In this document: in pieces, positions 32,998-41,835 of the stretch
Layout: every line of letters begins with the position of its first letter
Numbering within the stretch: the first letter of the stretch is position 1
DNA from: AC-51 sp964535065
GTDB lineage: Bacteria; Actinomycetota; UBA4738; HRBIN12
Direction: 5' to 3'
DNA: 64,000 nucleotides
Assembly: GCA_964535065.1 (NCBI GenBank)
Contig: CAZHRY010000001.1
Location: 44,009-108,008 of the forward strand
The notes under the pieces: model-generated
Seen by the model: only the letters and a program-made list of their open reading frames with translations
What the model was told of the DNA's origin: nothing
The model's database searches: none
Position numbers and translations under genes: made by a program

Positions 32998-34329
32998 CTA
33001 CTCCTCCACGGTCGCGCCGGACCGGAACTCGTTGAAGGCTTCCTGGTAGGCCAGGTCCACCTCGACCGGAAGCCCGATGGCCCGCGAGCCCATGTCGAAG
33101 TCTTCCTCGGTGACTATCGTGCCCCTGAGGTTGTCCCAGTGCCCCTTGTAGTCCCATGAGAACCAGCCCTCGAGACCCGGGTAGCTCTCATCGAAGATCG
33201 ACGCCGGGTCCACGTCCGTGAACGGCACCTGGTAGCCCACCCACGTCCAGTTCTTGACGCCGTTGAAGTTGTCGAGCATGAAGTTCAGGAACATGTGGGC
33301 GAGCACGGGGTTCTTCGCCGCCTTCGGTATGGCCATCGTGTCGTTGCCCAGGGTTCCGCCGAACCCCTCCCTCGCGGGCCACAGGTACCGGAGCGTGGCG
33401 GCGTCGTCCTTGCTCCCGTACCAGGGGCCGGCCTGGATGTCGCCTGACCAGGACTGGTGCAGGCCGAACTTACCTTCGGGGATCCCAGCGTAGGCGCCGT
33501 CGATCGTTAGGCGGATGTCCATCGTGGAGTTCAGTTCCATCAGGCTCGCCTTGGCGCGGTCGATGATCGCCTGATCGGAGGTGTTGACGTCCACGTCGGG
33601 ACCCTCGTTGCGGAGCATCGCCAGGGCCATAGCCTCGCGGTAGTCGTCGTAGATGCCGGTCTTGCCCTTGTAGGCCGTGTCCCAGAAGATCCCGTAGGGG
33701 TCTCCGGTCGCGACCAGGTCCTCCGGCTCCATCGGCACGACGTCGTTCCGCCACGCGATGCCCGTGTGGTAGATCGTGTACGGAACCGTGTACTGCGAGC
33801 CCTTGTCGTAGAAGGGGTCCTGGAGCGCGGGCCACAGGTTCGAGATGTTCGGGATGTAGTCGTGGTTGAGCGGCTGGATCAGCTTGCTGGCCACCAACTT
33901 GGGCACCACATCGATCGTGGGGAAGAAGACGTCGAAGGTCGCCTGGCCGGTCGTGAACTTCTGGACGGCCTCCTCCATGTTGTAGAAGGTCTCGTAACGC
34001 CACTCGACCCCTGTCTCCTTGGTGAAGTCGTCGAGGACCTTCTTCCAGAGGTACTGCTCCCAGTTGTAGATGACGAGCGGTCCCTCTTCGGGCTCGAGAT
34101 CGGACGCGAGCATCGGGTTGTCGTCGTACGTCTGGAGGGTGGCCGGGTTGTCGGGAGTGCCGAAGATCGGGACCGTGCTGTCGCCACCACCGGTGGCCGG
34201 GGTCTTCTCGCCGCAGGCGGCTAGGATCGCAGACATGCTCGGTACGGCCGCGGCCGTCATCAGCGATCTCTTGAGGAAATCCCGCCTGTCGAGGCGGCGG
34301 TACCGTGGATCGCGCGGGTGAAAGACCAT
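32998..34329 (-). CDS. potD: Polyamine-type substrate-binding lipoprotein, Tat-exported
   Basis: 443 residues from ATG 34329, chosen for the AGGAGGGG ribosome-binding site upstream. The N-terminus has a twin-arginine motif RRDFLKRSL and a lipobox LAACGEK, so it is probably folded in the cytoplasm, exported by Tat and lipid-anchored. The domain begins PLVIYNWEQYLWKKVLDDF, close to PotD/PotF proteins, with ATFDVFFPTIDVVPKL and VPYTIYHTGIAWRND. It delivers polyamine-like or other organic cations to PotBC. The upstream region carries a palindromic site (34362-34378) shared with the promoter of the 54497 operon. Confidence 0.9.
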   Translation of the reverse strand: MVFHPRDPRYRRLDRRDFLKRSLMTAAAVPSMSAILAACGEKTPATGGGDSTVPIFGTPDNPATLQTYDDNPMLASDLEPEEGPLVIYNWEQYLWKKVLDDFTKETGVEWRYETFYNMEEAVQKFTTGQATFDVFFPTIDVVPKLVASKLIQPLNHDYIPNISNLWPALQDPFYDKGSQYTVPYTIYHTGIAWRNDVVPMEPEDLVATGDPYGIFWDTAYKGKTGIYDDYREAMALAMLRNEGPDVDVNTSDQAIIDRAKASLMELNSTMDIRLTIDGAYAGIPEGKFGLHQSWSGDIQAGPWYGSKDDAATLRYLWPAREGFGGTLGNDTMAIPKAAKNPVLAHMFLNFMLDNFNGVKNWTWVGYQVPFTDVDPASIFDESYPGLEGWFSWDYKGHWDNLRGTIVTEEDFDMGSRAIGLPVEVDLAYQEAFNEFRSGATVEE

Positions 34330-34361
34330 CCCGTTCCCCTCCTTGCGTCGAAGGACTGACC

Positions 34362-34378
34362 GGCGGTTCAAACCGGCC
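34362..34378. promoter_or_regulatory. Operator-like palindrome upstream of potD, shared with 54403
   Basis: CGGTT-CA-AACCG inverted repeat at 34364-34375 inside GGCGGTTCAAACCGGCC. The 14-base word at 34362-34375 is repeated exactly at 54403-54416, in the promoter of another operon next to a TetR gene. It lies about 35 bases before the potD start, downstream of a minus-strand TATGGT that could be a -10. Confidence 0.5.
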
Positions 34379-34419
34379 GATGGGGGTGAGTACCATAGGC
34401 CGGGCGTGCTATGCAAGGT

Positions 34420-34430
34420 CCGGTTCGAAC
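34420..34430. promoter_or_regulatory. Second, related palindrome upstream of potD
   Basis: GTTCGAAC (34423-34430) in the context CCGGTTCGAAC resembles the 34362 site and lies about 55 bases further upstream. The two sites flank the likely potD promoter. It differs in the right half, so it may be a weaker site. Confidence 0.35.
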
Positions 34431-34615
34431 AACCCCCTCTGACCTAGCCCCCTTGGAAGCCTTCGCTGAGACCGTTCCGAGTCCCGACCGGAGTTACGGA
34501 TGGGAACGGCTCGGCGGATGGGTCTGCGGCCGAACCGCTCCTGCGCCGTCAGGCCATGTGGCAGTTGACGTTGCGGTGGAAGCGTTGTGATGTGCCGGTA
34601 TCAGGGTCCGCCCGG

Positions 34616-35023
34616 CTAGCAGGCCGGGGCGTCGGGGTTGTCAAGGCAGAGCTCGATGTGGCTCTGGATCTCGTCGAACAGGTCTCCTACCTCGCCTGCG
34701 ACAGAGATGATGAAGACCAGGAAGGAGATGCTGGCGAGGACGCTCACGATCCCCAGCACCAGCCCTGCCGTCGCGCTTCCCTGGTTGGGGGCGCCGTGCT
34801 TCGCGTTGGACCGGCCGATCGCTCCAAAGATGATGGCCAGTGTTCCGAGCAGGAGGCCGGCCCAAACGGTCCAGAATAGGAAGACGCCGATGATCCCCAG
34901 GACCAGGGCGGCGGTGGCGAGGCCGTTCGACCTCTCGGGAGCCTGCACGTAGGGCTGCTGCCCGGGGGGCGGCGGAAGCGGCGACGCGCCCGGCGCCCGT
35001 GGCCGGCTCTCGCTGTCGGTCAT
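34616..35023 (-). CDS. DUF4190-like membrane protein
   Basis: 135 residues from ATG 35023. A disordered Pro/Gly/Gln-rich cytoplasmic N-terminus (about 1-30) is followed by two pairs of hydrophobic helices. The repeat GLATAALVLGIIGVFL and SATAGLVLGIVSVLA, each followed by a small-residue helix, is the DUF4190 pattern common in actinobacteria. The C-terminus is acidic and contains two cysteines that could form a disulfide outside (ELCLDNPDAPAC). Function unknown. The 286 bases between this gene and potD hold the two palindromes described; nothing else stands out there. Confidence 0.75.
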   Translation of the reverse strand: MTDSESRPRAPGASPLPPPPGQQPYVQAPERSNGLATAALVLGIIGVFLFWTVWAGLLLGTLAIIFGAIGRSNAKHGAPNQGSATAGLVLGIVSVLASISFLVFIISVAGEVGDLFDEIQSHIELCLDNPDAPAC

Positions 35024-35183
35024 CTATCCGCTCCTCGTTCGGCGACGGACTCGAGTCTAGGACGCATCTAGGACGATCCGCGAGACCCGTCCGGCCGTTG
35101 GTACGCGCGACCTCGGCGTTGCTAGCATCCGGGCCTCGGTCCGGACCCGCCGGATCGGCGGTCACTAGGGAAGAGGGATACCC

Positions 35184-36011
35184 GTGAATGAAGCACCCGA
35201 GCCCGTTCTCCTCGTCGAGGACGTCGGCCCAGTCCGGCGCCTGACCATGAACCGTCCGGGCGCGCTCAACGCCCTGAACGCGGAGCTCATCGAAGCGATC
35301 TCGGAGGCGATCGACGCCGCCGGGAAGGATGACTCGGTCTCCGTGGTGATCCTGAGGGGGGCGGGGCGGGCGTTCTGCGCCGGCTACGACCTGAACGAGG
35401 ACGCCGAGGGTGGCGTTCATGACGCCCGCTACTGGCACGAGGAACTGGCGCATTCCACCGCCCGGATGCTGGAGATCCTGGACTGCCCGAAGCCGGTGAT
35501 CGCGTCGGTGCAGTCATACTGCCTTGCCGGCGGCACCGACCTGATGCTCGCGTGCGATCTCGCCGTTGCGGCCGACGACGCCTACTTCGGCTACGTGGAC
35601 GTGCGGTTCGGCTCGGGTGTGGTCTCGATGTTCCTGCCGTGGGTGGTGGGTGTTCGCAAGGCGAAGGAGCTGATGTTCACCGGCGAGGACCGCATCCCCG
35701 CCGAGGAGGCCTTGCGTATCGGCCTGGTCAACCGGGTCGTGCCGCGCGACCGGCTCGACGAGGCGACGCTGGCTCTGGCCGACGAGATAGCCAAGAACGA
35801 GCCCTTCGTCGTCCAGACGACCAAGCGAGCGCTGAACCGAGCCTGGGACGTCGCCGGCTTCCGCGCGGCGATGGCCTCGAACACCGAGCTGGACGTCATG
35901 ATCGAGACGGCGAATCTGCCGGCTCGTGACGAGTTCCGCCGCATCACCTCGGAAGAGGGATTGAAGGCGGCGATCGCATGGCGAGACGCCCGGTACCGCG
36001 GGGAGGCGTAG
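35184..36011 (+). CDS. Enoyl-CoA hydratase/isomerase family protein
   Basis: 275 residues from GTG 35184, with GGAAGAGGG upstream. Crotonase fold: RLTMNRPGALNALN, the CoA-binding oxyanion region GAGRAFCAGYDLNED, and SYCLAGGTDLMLACDLAVAADDA. In classical hydratases two glutamates add and remove water; aligned by eye, both places hold Asp here (GGTDL for GGxEL, and FGYVDVRFG for FGxPExxxG). The activity may therefore be another crotonase reaction such as isomerisation, hydrolysis or dehalogenation. It is followed after 3 bases by an NDP-forming acyl-CoA synthetase and then a carrier, suggesting uptake and CoA-activation of an organic acid. Confidence 0.88.
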   Translation: MNEAPEPVLLVEDVGPVRRLTMNRPGALNALNAELIEAISEAIDAAGKDDSVSVVILRGAGRAFCAGYDLNEDAEGGVHDARYWHEELAHSTARMLEILDCPKPVIASVQSYCLAGGTDLMLACDLAVAADDAYFGYVDVRFGSGVVSMFLPWVVGVRKAKELMFTGEDRIPAEEALRIGLVNRVVPRDRLDEATLALADEIAKNEPFVVQTTKRALNRAWDVAGFRAAMASNTELDVMIETANLPARDEFRRITSEEGLKAAIAWRDARYRGEA

Positions 36012-36014
36012 GCC

Positions 36015-38120
36015 GTGGTGGCAGTCTGGAACCTGACGCCGCTGCTGGCGCCGAGGTCCATCGCGATCGTGGGGGCCTCGGAATCGCCCGATTCATGGGC
36101 ACCTGAGATCGAGCGGTCGTTGAGGCACGTCGGCTACCCCGGTGAGCTGTACCCGATCAATCCGAAGTACGACACCGTTTGGGGCCGACCCTGCCTGAAG
36201 AGCATCGAGGAGCTGCCGGCCGGCGTGGACCTGGTCGTGTTCGTGGTCCCCGCTCGCGTTGTCGTGCGGATGATCGACGCCTGCGGAGCTCGCAAGGTCC
36301 GGGGGATCATGGTTGTCTCGTCGGGGTTCGCCGAGGCGGGGGAAGAGGGGCGGGCCCTCCAGGAGGAGCTCCGCGCGGCGGCGCTGCGGAACCGGATCCC
36401 GGTGCTCGGGCCCAACGTCGAGGGGTTCGTGAACTACGTGGATCGGGTCGCTCCCTACGGAACCACGCCGCCACCCGAACCGCTCCCGGGCCGGATCAGC
36501 GTCATCTCCCAATCGGGAACGGTGGCCTGGACGATGAACCAGCTGGCCTCGGATCGAGGCGAGGGGCTCAGGATCATCCTCGGCGTCGGCAACGAAGCCG
36601 TGGTGGGACTCGGCGACATGTTCGAGTGGGCCGCGGCCGATCCCCATACCAAGGTCGTGACCAGCTACATCGAGACGATGAGGGATGTGGAGGGGATCGG
36701 CCGCGGCCTCGACGCGCTCAGGGCCGCGCGCAAGCCCGTGCTGATATGCGCCCCTGCCGGCCGCAGCGAGGCGGCCCTGCGTTCGATAATCGCCCACACC
36801 GGCGCGCTGGCCGGCAACACGGGACTACGCGACGCGTGGCTTCGGGGCAGAGGCGTGGTCCTCGTTGAAGATCCCGTCACGATGTTCGAAGCGGCGGTTC
36901 TGCTGTCGCGGGTCAAGAAGCTGCGAGCTCCCGGGGTCGCGGCGGCGCTCCAGTCCGGGGGGGCCTGCACGCTCTTCGCAGAAGCCGCCGGCGCCCAGGG
37001 GCTGCCCCTTCCAGAGTTCGCCGCGGGAACGAAGGCGAGGCTGAAGGAGGCGCTGCCGCATTTCGCGTCGCAGAACAACCCGCTGGACGTCACGGGGCAG
37101 GCGGCGGTCGAGACGGATATGTACGTCGGCGCACTCGAAGCGCTGGCCGAGGACCCGAGCGTCGGTTTCGTCGCCTTCGATGCGTTCCCTCCACGGTTGG
37201 AGGGCGAGACGCCGTGGGCACGTCCGGTGCTGGACGCCGTGAAGCGCCTCGGGAAGAGCACAGGCGTGGTCTTCGCCAGCGTCTCGATGAGCCCGCTCGG
37301 CTATATCCCCGAGGCCAAGTCCTTCGTGAAGGAAGAGAGGCTGCCGTTCCTGCAAGGCCACCATGCCGCGACGGGAGCGATCCGGGCCTTGATCGACTTC
37401 CAGTCGTCCGGAGTCAGGGCCGTGCCCGATCTGCCTCCGCACGAGAACAGGGCTGCCGCGTTGAGACTGATCCGCGGCTTGTCCGGTCCCCTCGACGAAG
37501 CTCAGGGCGCGAAGCTGCTCGAGCTGTACGGGGTACGCAGGCCTGCAGAGGCCGTTGCGGCAACCCCGGAGCAGGCAGCGGACGCCGCGCGGAAGATCGG
37601 CGGACCCGTGGCCGTCAAGGCGCTTGCCCCGGAGATCCCGCACAAGGCTCGCCTCGGCGGCGTTCGCCTGAATCTGCGCGGAACCGGTGAGGTCGAGCAG
37701 GCCGCGGCCGAGGTGCTGGAGGCGGCCCGCCGCGCGGGGGCGAAGGACCCGAAGGTGCTGGTTCAGCAGATGGCCAGCGGCCACGAGGTCCTGGTTGGGG
37801 CCATCGTCGACAGGCAGTTCGGAGCGTGTATCACGATCCGCCCCGGCGGCGCTCTGGCCGAAGCCGGCGATGCGACCTTCGTTGCCTGCCCGCTGACACC
37901 CAAGCAAGCCCTGGCGTACGTGGGGTCGCAGGCCGCGCGGGCGGGGTTGGACGGCTCGCGCCACGACCTCAAGGCCGTGGCGCGAGCCGTCGAAGCGATC
38001 GCCCGCGCGGCCCACGACCTGCGCGACAGGATCACGTCGCTGGAGGCCAACCCGCTGCTCGTCGGCGCTCGGGGCGCCGTGGCCGTGGACGCCCTCGCCG
38101 AAGCCGGGCCACCCGCGTGA
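36015..38120 (+). CDS. NDP-forming acyl-CoA synthetase (acetate-CoA ligase family)
   Basis: 701 residues from GTG 36015. Fusion of succinyl-CoA-synthetase-like alpha and beta parts. CoA-binding domain at about 8-140 (PRSIAIVGASE), then the flavodoxin-like alpha domain with the phospho-accepting His in AHTGALAGNTG, then an ATP-grasp beta domain from about 480 with a second His in IPHKARLGGVRL. It should make an acyl-CoA from an acid, CoA and ATP/GTP with NDP and phosphate as products, or run in reverse to make ATP. HKARLGGV differs from the more common HKSDVGGV seen in the paralogue at 56119. It overlaps the following EamA gene in GTGA. Confidence 0.9.
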   Translation: MVAVWNLTPLLAPRSIAIVGASESPDSWAPEIERSLRHVGYPGELYPINPKYDTVWGRPCLKSIEELPAGVDLVVFVVPARVVVRMIDACGARKVRGIMVVSSGFAEAGEEGRALQEELRAAALRNRIPVLGPNVEGFVNYVDRVAPYGTTPPPEPLPGRISVISQSGTVAWTMNQLASDRGEGLRIILGVGNEAVVGLGDMFEWAAADPHTKVVTSYIETMRDVEGIGRGLDALRAARKPVLICAPAGRSEAALRSIIAHTGALAGNTGLRDAWLRGRGVVLVEDPVTMFEAAVLLSRVKKLRAPGVAAALQSGGACTLFAEAAGAQGLPLPEFAAGTKARLKEALPHFASQNNPLDVTGQAAVETDMYVGALEALAEDPSVGFVAFDAFPPRLEGETPWARPVLDAVKRLGKSTGVVFASVSMSPLGYIPEAKSFVKEERLPFLQGHHAATGAIRALIDFQSSGVRAVPDLPPHENRAAALRLIRGLSGPLDEAQGAKLLELYGVRRPAEAVAATPEQAADAARKIGGPVAVKALAPEIPHKARLGGVRLNLRGTGEVEQAAAEVLEAARRAGAKDPKVLVQQMASGHEVLVGAIVDRQFGACITIRPGGALAEAGDATFVACPLTPKQALAYVGSQAARAGLDGSRHDLKAVARAVEAIARAAHDLRDRITSLEANPLLVGARGAVAVDALAEAGPPA

Positions 38121-38977
38121 TCTACGGGCTCGTCGCGGCCGTTGGCTGGGGTCTCGCGGAGTTCTTCGGTGCGCTCTCGGGCCAGCGGATGGGCTCGATC
38201 TCCACCGTCGTCGTGGGTCAGGGCCTGTCGGCTGCGTTCATGACGGTCGTGCTCGTTGCGACAGGGCGCCCACTCGGCGCCCTCACCGCGGTGATCTTTC
38301 TGATCGCGCTCAACGGTTTGGCCGCGGCCGTGGCGTACCTGAGTCACTACCGAGCGCTGGAGCTTGGTCCGGTGGCCGTGGTCTCCCCGATAGGTGCGTC
38401 TTACGCGGTATCCGGCGTTCTGCTGGCCATCGTCTTCCTCGGAGAGAGGCCGACGGGCCTCGCCGTCGCCGGCATGGTCATCACGGTGCTGGGTGCGATG
38501 CTCGTATCGACCGACCTGGCGGCGGTGAGGGCGGGGGTTCACCAGCGGGCGCCCGGCGTCCCATGGGCGGTGGGCTCGTCCGTGACCTTCGGGGTCGCAG
38601 GTTTCCTTCTCGGTTGGATCGTTCAGGAGAGCGACTGGATAGTCGGCCTGTGGGCTTCGCGCGTAGCGCAGATGGTCTTCTACCTTCCGCTGTTCGCCAC
38701 CCATCGCCACGAGCTGAGCAGGCTCAAGACCGCTGGTCTGGTCGCGCTTGCGGCCGCTCTGGCGGCGGGCGCGGCCGACATCCTGGGTGTGACCACCTAT
38801 TCGATCGGGGTTGAGACCGGGGACGACGTCTCGCTCGTCCTGGCTGCCAGCGCCGTCTTCCCCCTGGTCGCAGTCGTGGCTTCGCACGTCTGGCTGAAGG
38901 AGCGGCTCGTGTCCAACCAGTACGGGGGAGTGGCGGCCGTCGTGGCGGGGCTGGTCCTGCTTGGACTCGGTTCCTAG
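38117..38977 (+). CDS. EamA/DMT family transporter
   Basis: 286 residues from GTG 38117, overlapping the upstream stop by 4 bases. Ten hydrophobic helices in two repeated halves, each with the EamA pattern (GLVAAVGWGLAEFFGAL and VPWAVGSSVTFGVAGFL), and the segment ALELGPVAVVSPIGASYAV found in many members. It is a drug/metabolite exporter or importer of unknown substrate. Coupling to the acyl-CoA synthetase suggests it moves the acid, or a precursor or product. A longer upstream reading is the frame shadow of the synthetase. Confidence 0.88.
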   Translation: MIYGLVAAVGWGLAEFFGALSGQRMGSISTVVVGQGLSAAFMTVVLVATGRPLGALTAVIFLIALNGLAAAVAYLSHYRALELGPVAVVSPIGASYAVSGVLLAIVFLGERPTGLAVAGMVITVLGAMLVSTDLAAVRAGVHQRAPGVPWAVGSSVTFGVAGFLLGWIVQESDWIVGLWASRVAQMVFYLPLFATHRHELSRLKTAGLVALAAALAAGAADILGVTTYSIGVETGDDVSLVLAASAVFPLVAVVASHVWLKERLVSNQYGGVAAVVAGLVLLGLGS

Positions 38978-39033
38978 CAGCTCAGGGCCGTCCCCGGCTA
39001 CGATGCGTGTCCGTTCTCAGGGGGGAGATCGCG

Positions 39034-39336
39034 ATGCCCGAACTCAGTGTGATCCGCTGGCGTGATATACCGGCTCAGGTGGTGGCGCGAGGCCCCGACG
39101 ACTCCGCGCGAGCTCTTCTTCCGGATCGTTTCCAGGAGGCGATCGATGCTGCGGCGATGGTGTCGGGCCTGACGGATTCCGACGACTACATGACCAACTT
39201 CGTTACTGACACGAGACCCTGCGACGACGATCTGCAGGCCGAGGTGGACGCTGAAGTCGGGCGGCTGCTCGCGGAGTGGGACGACGCGACGCTGAAGGCG
39301 GCCATCCGCGCCGGCGGGCTTCGCGTCGGGAGCTGA
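39034..39336 (+). CDS. Small protein with virulence-factor domain (PF13769-like)
   Basis: 100 residues from ATG 39034, preferred over 39007 because AGGGGGGAG lies 6 bases upstream; a TACGAT at 38999-39004 may be the -10. The start MPELSVIRWRDIPAQVVAR and FQEAIDAAAMVSGL..DDY match my recollection of the small virulence-factor domain found in many actinobacteria, often near one-carbon or methyltransfer genes. A homocysteine methyltransferase lies 2.5 kb away. The biochemical role is unknown to me. Confidence 0.7.
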   Translation: MPELSVIRWRDIPAQVVARGPDDSARALLPDRFQEAIDAAAMVSGLTDSDDYMTNFVTDTRPCDDDLQAEVDAEVGRLLAEWDDATLKAAIRAGGLRVGS

Positions 39337-39385
39337 CCGGGAGTAGGCTCGGCCCCCTCGGGGATCGCCGAGACGGGAACGGGAG

Positions 39386-40414
39386 GTGAGGAGGTTGCCG
39401 GGCGACTCGTACACGTCACTGCTCGACGCCGTCGGAGGCACCCCTCTCGTACGCCTGGCCAGGGTCGCTCCCGACGTCGACCTGTTAGCGAAGGTCGAGT
39501 GGTACGGGCCGACCGGTTCCGTCAAGGATCGCATCTATGCCCACATGCTCCGCAAGGCCGAGGAACGTGGCGACCTGCGGCCGGGGATGACCATCATCGA
39601 GAGCACGACCGGGAACGCGGGCATCGCATGCGCGGCCGCTGCCGCGATCAAGGGCTACAGGTGCGTCATCGTCATGCCCGAAGGCATGAGCTCTGAGCGC
39701 AAGAAGATGATCGCGGCGTACGGGGCAGAGCTCGTACTGACCCCGGGGGCCGGAACCGATATCGATCTCGCCCTCGCAGAGCTCGCGAGGATCGTCTCTG
39801 AAGATCCAGGCTCGTACTTCTTCCCCGGCGAGTTCGAGAACCCGGACAACCCCGAAGCCCAAGAGGCGTCCGGCGAGGAGATCTGGCAGCAGACCGGCGG
39901 CGCTGTGGATGCCGTCGTGGCCTCGCAGGGGACGGGGGGATGGATCACGGGTGTCGCCCGGGCACTCAAGGCCCACAAGCCCTCGGTCGTCGCCTACGCG
40001 GTCGAGCCGGCGGAGAGCCCGCTCATCTCCGAGCAGCGATGGGGGACTCACGGCGTTCCGGGCATCGGCGACGGGATAGTGCCGAAGAACCTTGATCTGG
40101 CGGTCCTCGACGGGATAGTGACGGTGACCACGGCCGACTCGCTGGCGATGGCTGCGAGGCTGGCGCGGGAGGAGGGGATGCTGTGCGGGCCTTCGTCGGG
40201 CATGAACGTCGTGGCAGCCCTGAAGGTTGCCGCGAAGCATCCTGAGCTGAAGAGGATCGTCACCGTGATCCCCGACACCGGCCAGCGATACCTCTCCGGT
40301 GAGCTGTTCGGGGAGAGGCCAAAGGTCGAAGAACCCGAGCGTGATCACAGCTTCGACGTGGAGACCGTCGAGAGACTGGCGGAGCATCGAGACAGATTGG
40401 AGTTCTTGAGTTGA
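39386..40414 (+). CDS. Cysteine synthase-like PLP enzyme
   Basis: 342 residues from GTG 39386; a TTG at 39395 directly after a GGAGGTGAGGAGG tract is an alternative. Fold-type II PLP enzyme: LLDAVGGTPLVRL, the Schiff-base lysine in GPTGSVKDRI, ESTTGNAGIACAAAA, the glycine-rich phosphate loop ASQGTGGWITG and GPSSGMNVVAALK. It should condense O-acetyl- or O-phosphoserine with sulfide or another nucleophile, or act as cystathionine beta-synthase. PTGSVKDR differs slightly from the common N-P-[GA]-[GS]-SVKDR. Its stop overlaps the start of an amidase, unusual company for a pure sulfur-assimilation enzyme. Confidence 0.9.
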   Translation: MRRLPGDSYTSLLDAVGGTPLVRLARVAPDVDLLAKVEWYGPTGSVKDRIYAHMLRKAEERGDLRPGMTIIESTTGNAGIACAAAAAIKGYRCVIVMPEGMSSERKKMIAAYGAELVLTPGAGTDIDLALAELARIVSEDPGSYFFPGEFENPDNPEAQEASGEEIWQQTGGAVDAVVASQGTGGWITGVARALKAHKPSVVAYAVEPAESPLISEQRWGTHGVPGIGDGIVPKNLDLAVLDGIVTVTTADSLAMAARLAREEGMLCGPSSGMNVVAALKVAAKHPELKRIVTVIPDTGQRYLSGELFGERPKVEEPERDHSFDVETVERLAEHRDRLEFLS

Positions 40415-41835
40415 GCGAACCGTGGCAGCTGACGGCGGCTGAGGCTCTGCGCCAGATGCGCGCGAAGCAACTCTCGCCGGTAGAGCTTCTCGACAGCGTC
40501 ATCGAGCGGGCGGAGGTGGCGGAGCCCGTCGTGAACGCCCTGTGCGAGCGTCGGTACGGCGAAGCACGCGATGCCGCGAAGGGGTCGGAGCGCAGGTACC
40601 AGGCCGGCGAGAGGATCCGTCCGCTCGAGGGCATCCCGGTAGGCCTGAAGGAAGAGGTGCCCGTGCGCGGCTGGACCATGAGGTATGGCTCCCTCGCCAT
40701 GAACGAGAAGGCTGACGCGACGGCACCGATCGCCGAGCGGCTCTTGAAAGCGGGCGCCGTGGTTCACGCCAGGACCACCACCCCGGAGCTGTCGTGCGCC
40801 GGCTTCACGCATTCGAAGCTCTGGGGTGTGACGAGGAACCCATGGAACACGTCGGTCGCCGTCGGCGGGTCCAGTGGGGGTTCGGGAGCGTCCCTCGCGT
40901 CCGGCACCTCGCTGCTCGCTAGCGGTTCGGACATCGGAGGTTCCATCCGGCTTCCCGCTTCGATGAACGGGGTGGTCGGGTTCAAGCCGCCTCACGGCCG
41001 GGTGCCGACCTATCCGCCCTTCAACCTCGACCGCTACTGCCACGACGGCCCCATGGCTCGCACGGTCGAAGACTGCGCGCTGTTCCAGAACGTGATCGCT
41101 GGACCCCATCCCATCGATGTGGCCTCGCTGAGGCCGAGGCTCCGCGTCCCCCTCGAGCCCAAGGGGATCGAGGGGTGGAGGATCGCGGTGTGCACCGACC
41201 TGGGCGCTTGGAAGGTAGAGGAGGAGGTCGTGGCCAATACGCTGGCGGCGGCCGACGCCCTCAGCCAGGCGGGGGCCGTCGTCGAAGAGGTGAGCCTTCC
41301 GTGGGACCTCGAGGAGATCATGGGCGTCGGCCGCCGCCACTTCGCAGCGATCTTCGGGGCGCAGATCGCCGACCTCGTCCATCGAGTCCCGGACCTCGTT
41401 TGCGACTACGTGGCGGCCTGGGCTGAAGAGGCGGAGCTAGTGGCCGGCGAACCGGGCTCGTTCCTGATCGGGCTCGAGGGAGAGCAGCGGATATGGGAGC
41501 CGTTGTCACGGATCCTCCGCCGGTACCGGGCTCTCATCGCCCCGACGTGGGCGACCATCGGCATCCCGGCCGGCGACAGCTTCCTCGGCAAGATCTTCCC
41601 GAGCGGCGGTCCGCTCGACGCCCAGTTCCAAGTCATGATGACGACGCCGTTCAACATCCTGTCCCCCTGTCCCGTGCTCGCCGTACCGTCGGGGAGGGCT
41701 TCGAACGGTGTTCCCACCGGAGTCCAGATCGTGGGACGCACGTACAGCGACGTCGACGTGTTCCGCGTGGGCGCGGCCCTCGAGCGGGTGCGTCCCTGGC
41801 CGGTGAATGCTCCGGAAGGCCTCCCGGCTATCTGA
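40411..41835 (+). CDS. Amidase, amidase-signature family
   Basis: 474 residues from TTG 40411, overlapping the upstream stop in TTGA. The Ser-cisSer-Lys triad is in place: Lys in GIPVGLKEEVPVRG (about residue 78), the Gly/Ser-rich stretch VGGSSGGSGASLASG, and the nucleophile region GSDIGGSIRLPA. It should hydrolyse an amide to acid and ammonia; GatA is unlikely because no GatB or GatC is nearby. TYSDVDVFRVGAALE near the end is typical of the family. Last 8 bases overlap the convergent homocysteine methyltransferase gene. Confidence 0.92.
   Translation: MSEPWQLTAAEALRQMRAKQLSPVELLDSVIERAEVAEPVVNALCERRYGEARDAAKGSERRYQAGERIRPLEGIPVGLKEEVPVRGWTMRYGSLAMNEKADATAPIAERLLKAGAVVHARTTTPELSCAGFTHSKLWGVTRNPWNTSVAVGGSSGGSGASLASGTSLLASGSDIGGSIRLPASMNGVVGFKPPHGRVPTYPPFNLDRYCHDGPMARTVEDCALFQNVIAGPHPIDVASLRPRLRVPLEPKGIEGWRIAVCTDLGAWKVEEEVVANTLAAADALSQAGAVVEEVSLPWDLEEIMGVGRRHFAAIFGAQIADLVHRVPDLVCDYVAAWAEEAELVAGEPGSFLIGLEGEQRIWEPLSRILRRYRALIAPTWATIGIPAGDSFLGKIFPSGGPLDAQFQVMMTTPFNILSPCPVLAVPSGRASNGVPTGVQIVGRTYSDVDVFRVGAALERVRPWPVNAPEGLPAI

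Noticed and set aside
34360..34380. GGTTCAAACC resembles a tRNA T-loop, suggesting a tRNA gene at 34 kb or 54 kb
   Set aside because: No acceptor, D or anticodon stems can be drawn around either copy, and the sequence is a symmetric inverted repeat in a promoter region.
34563..34595. TTGACG with a TGATGT 17 bases downstream on the plus strand
   Set aside because: The -10 is poor and it would read antisense into the DUF4190-like gene with no coding sequence to serve.
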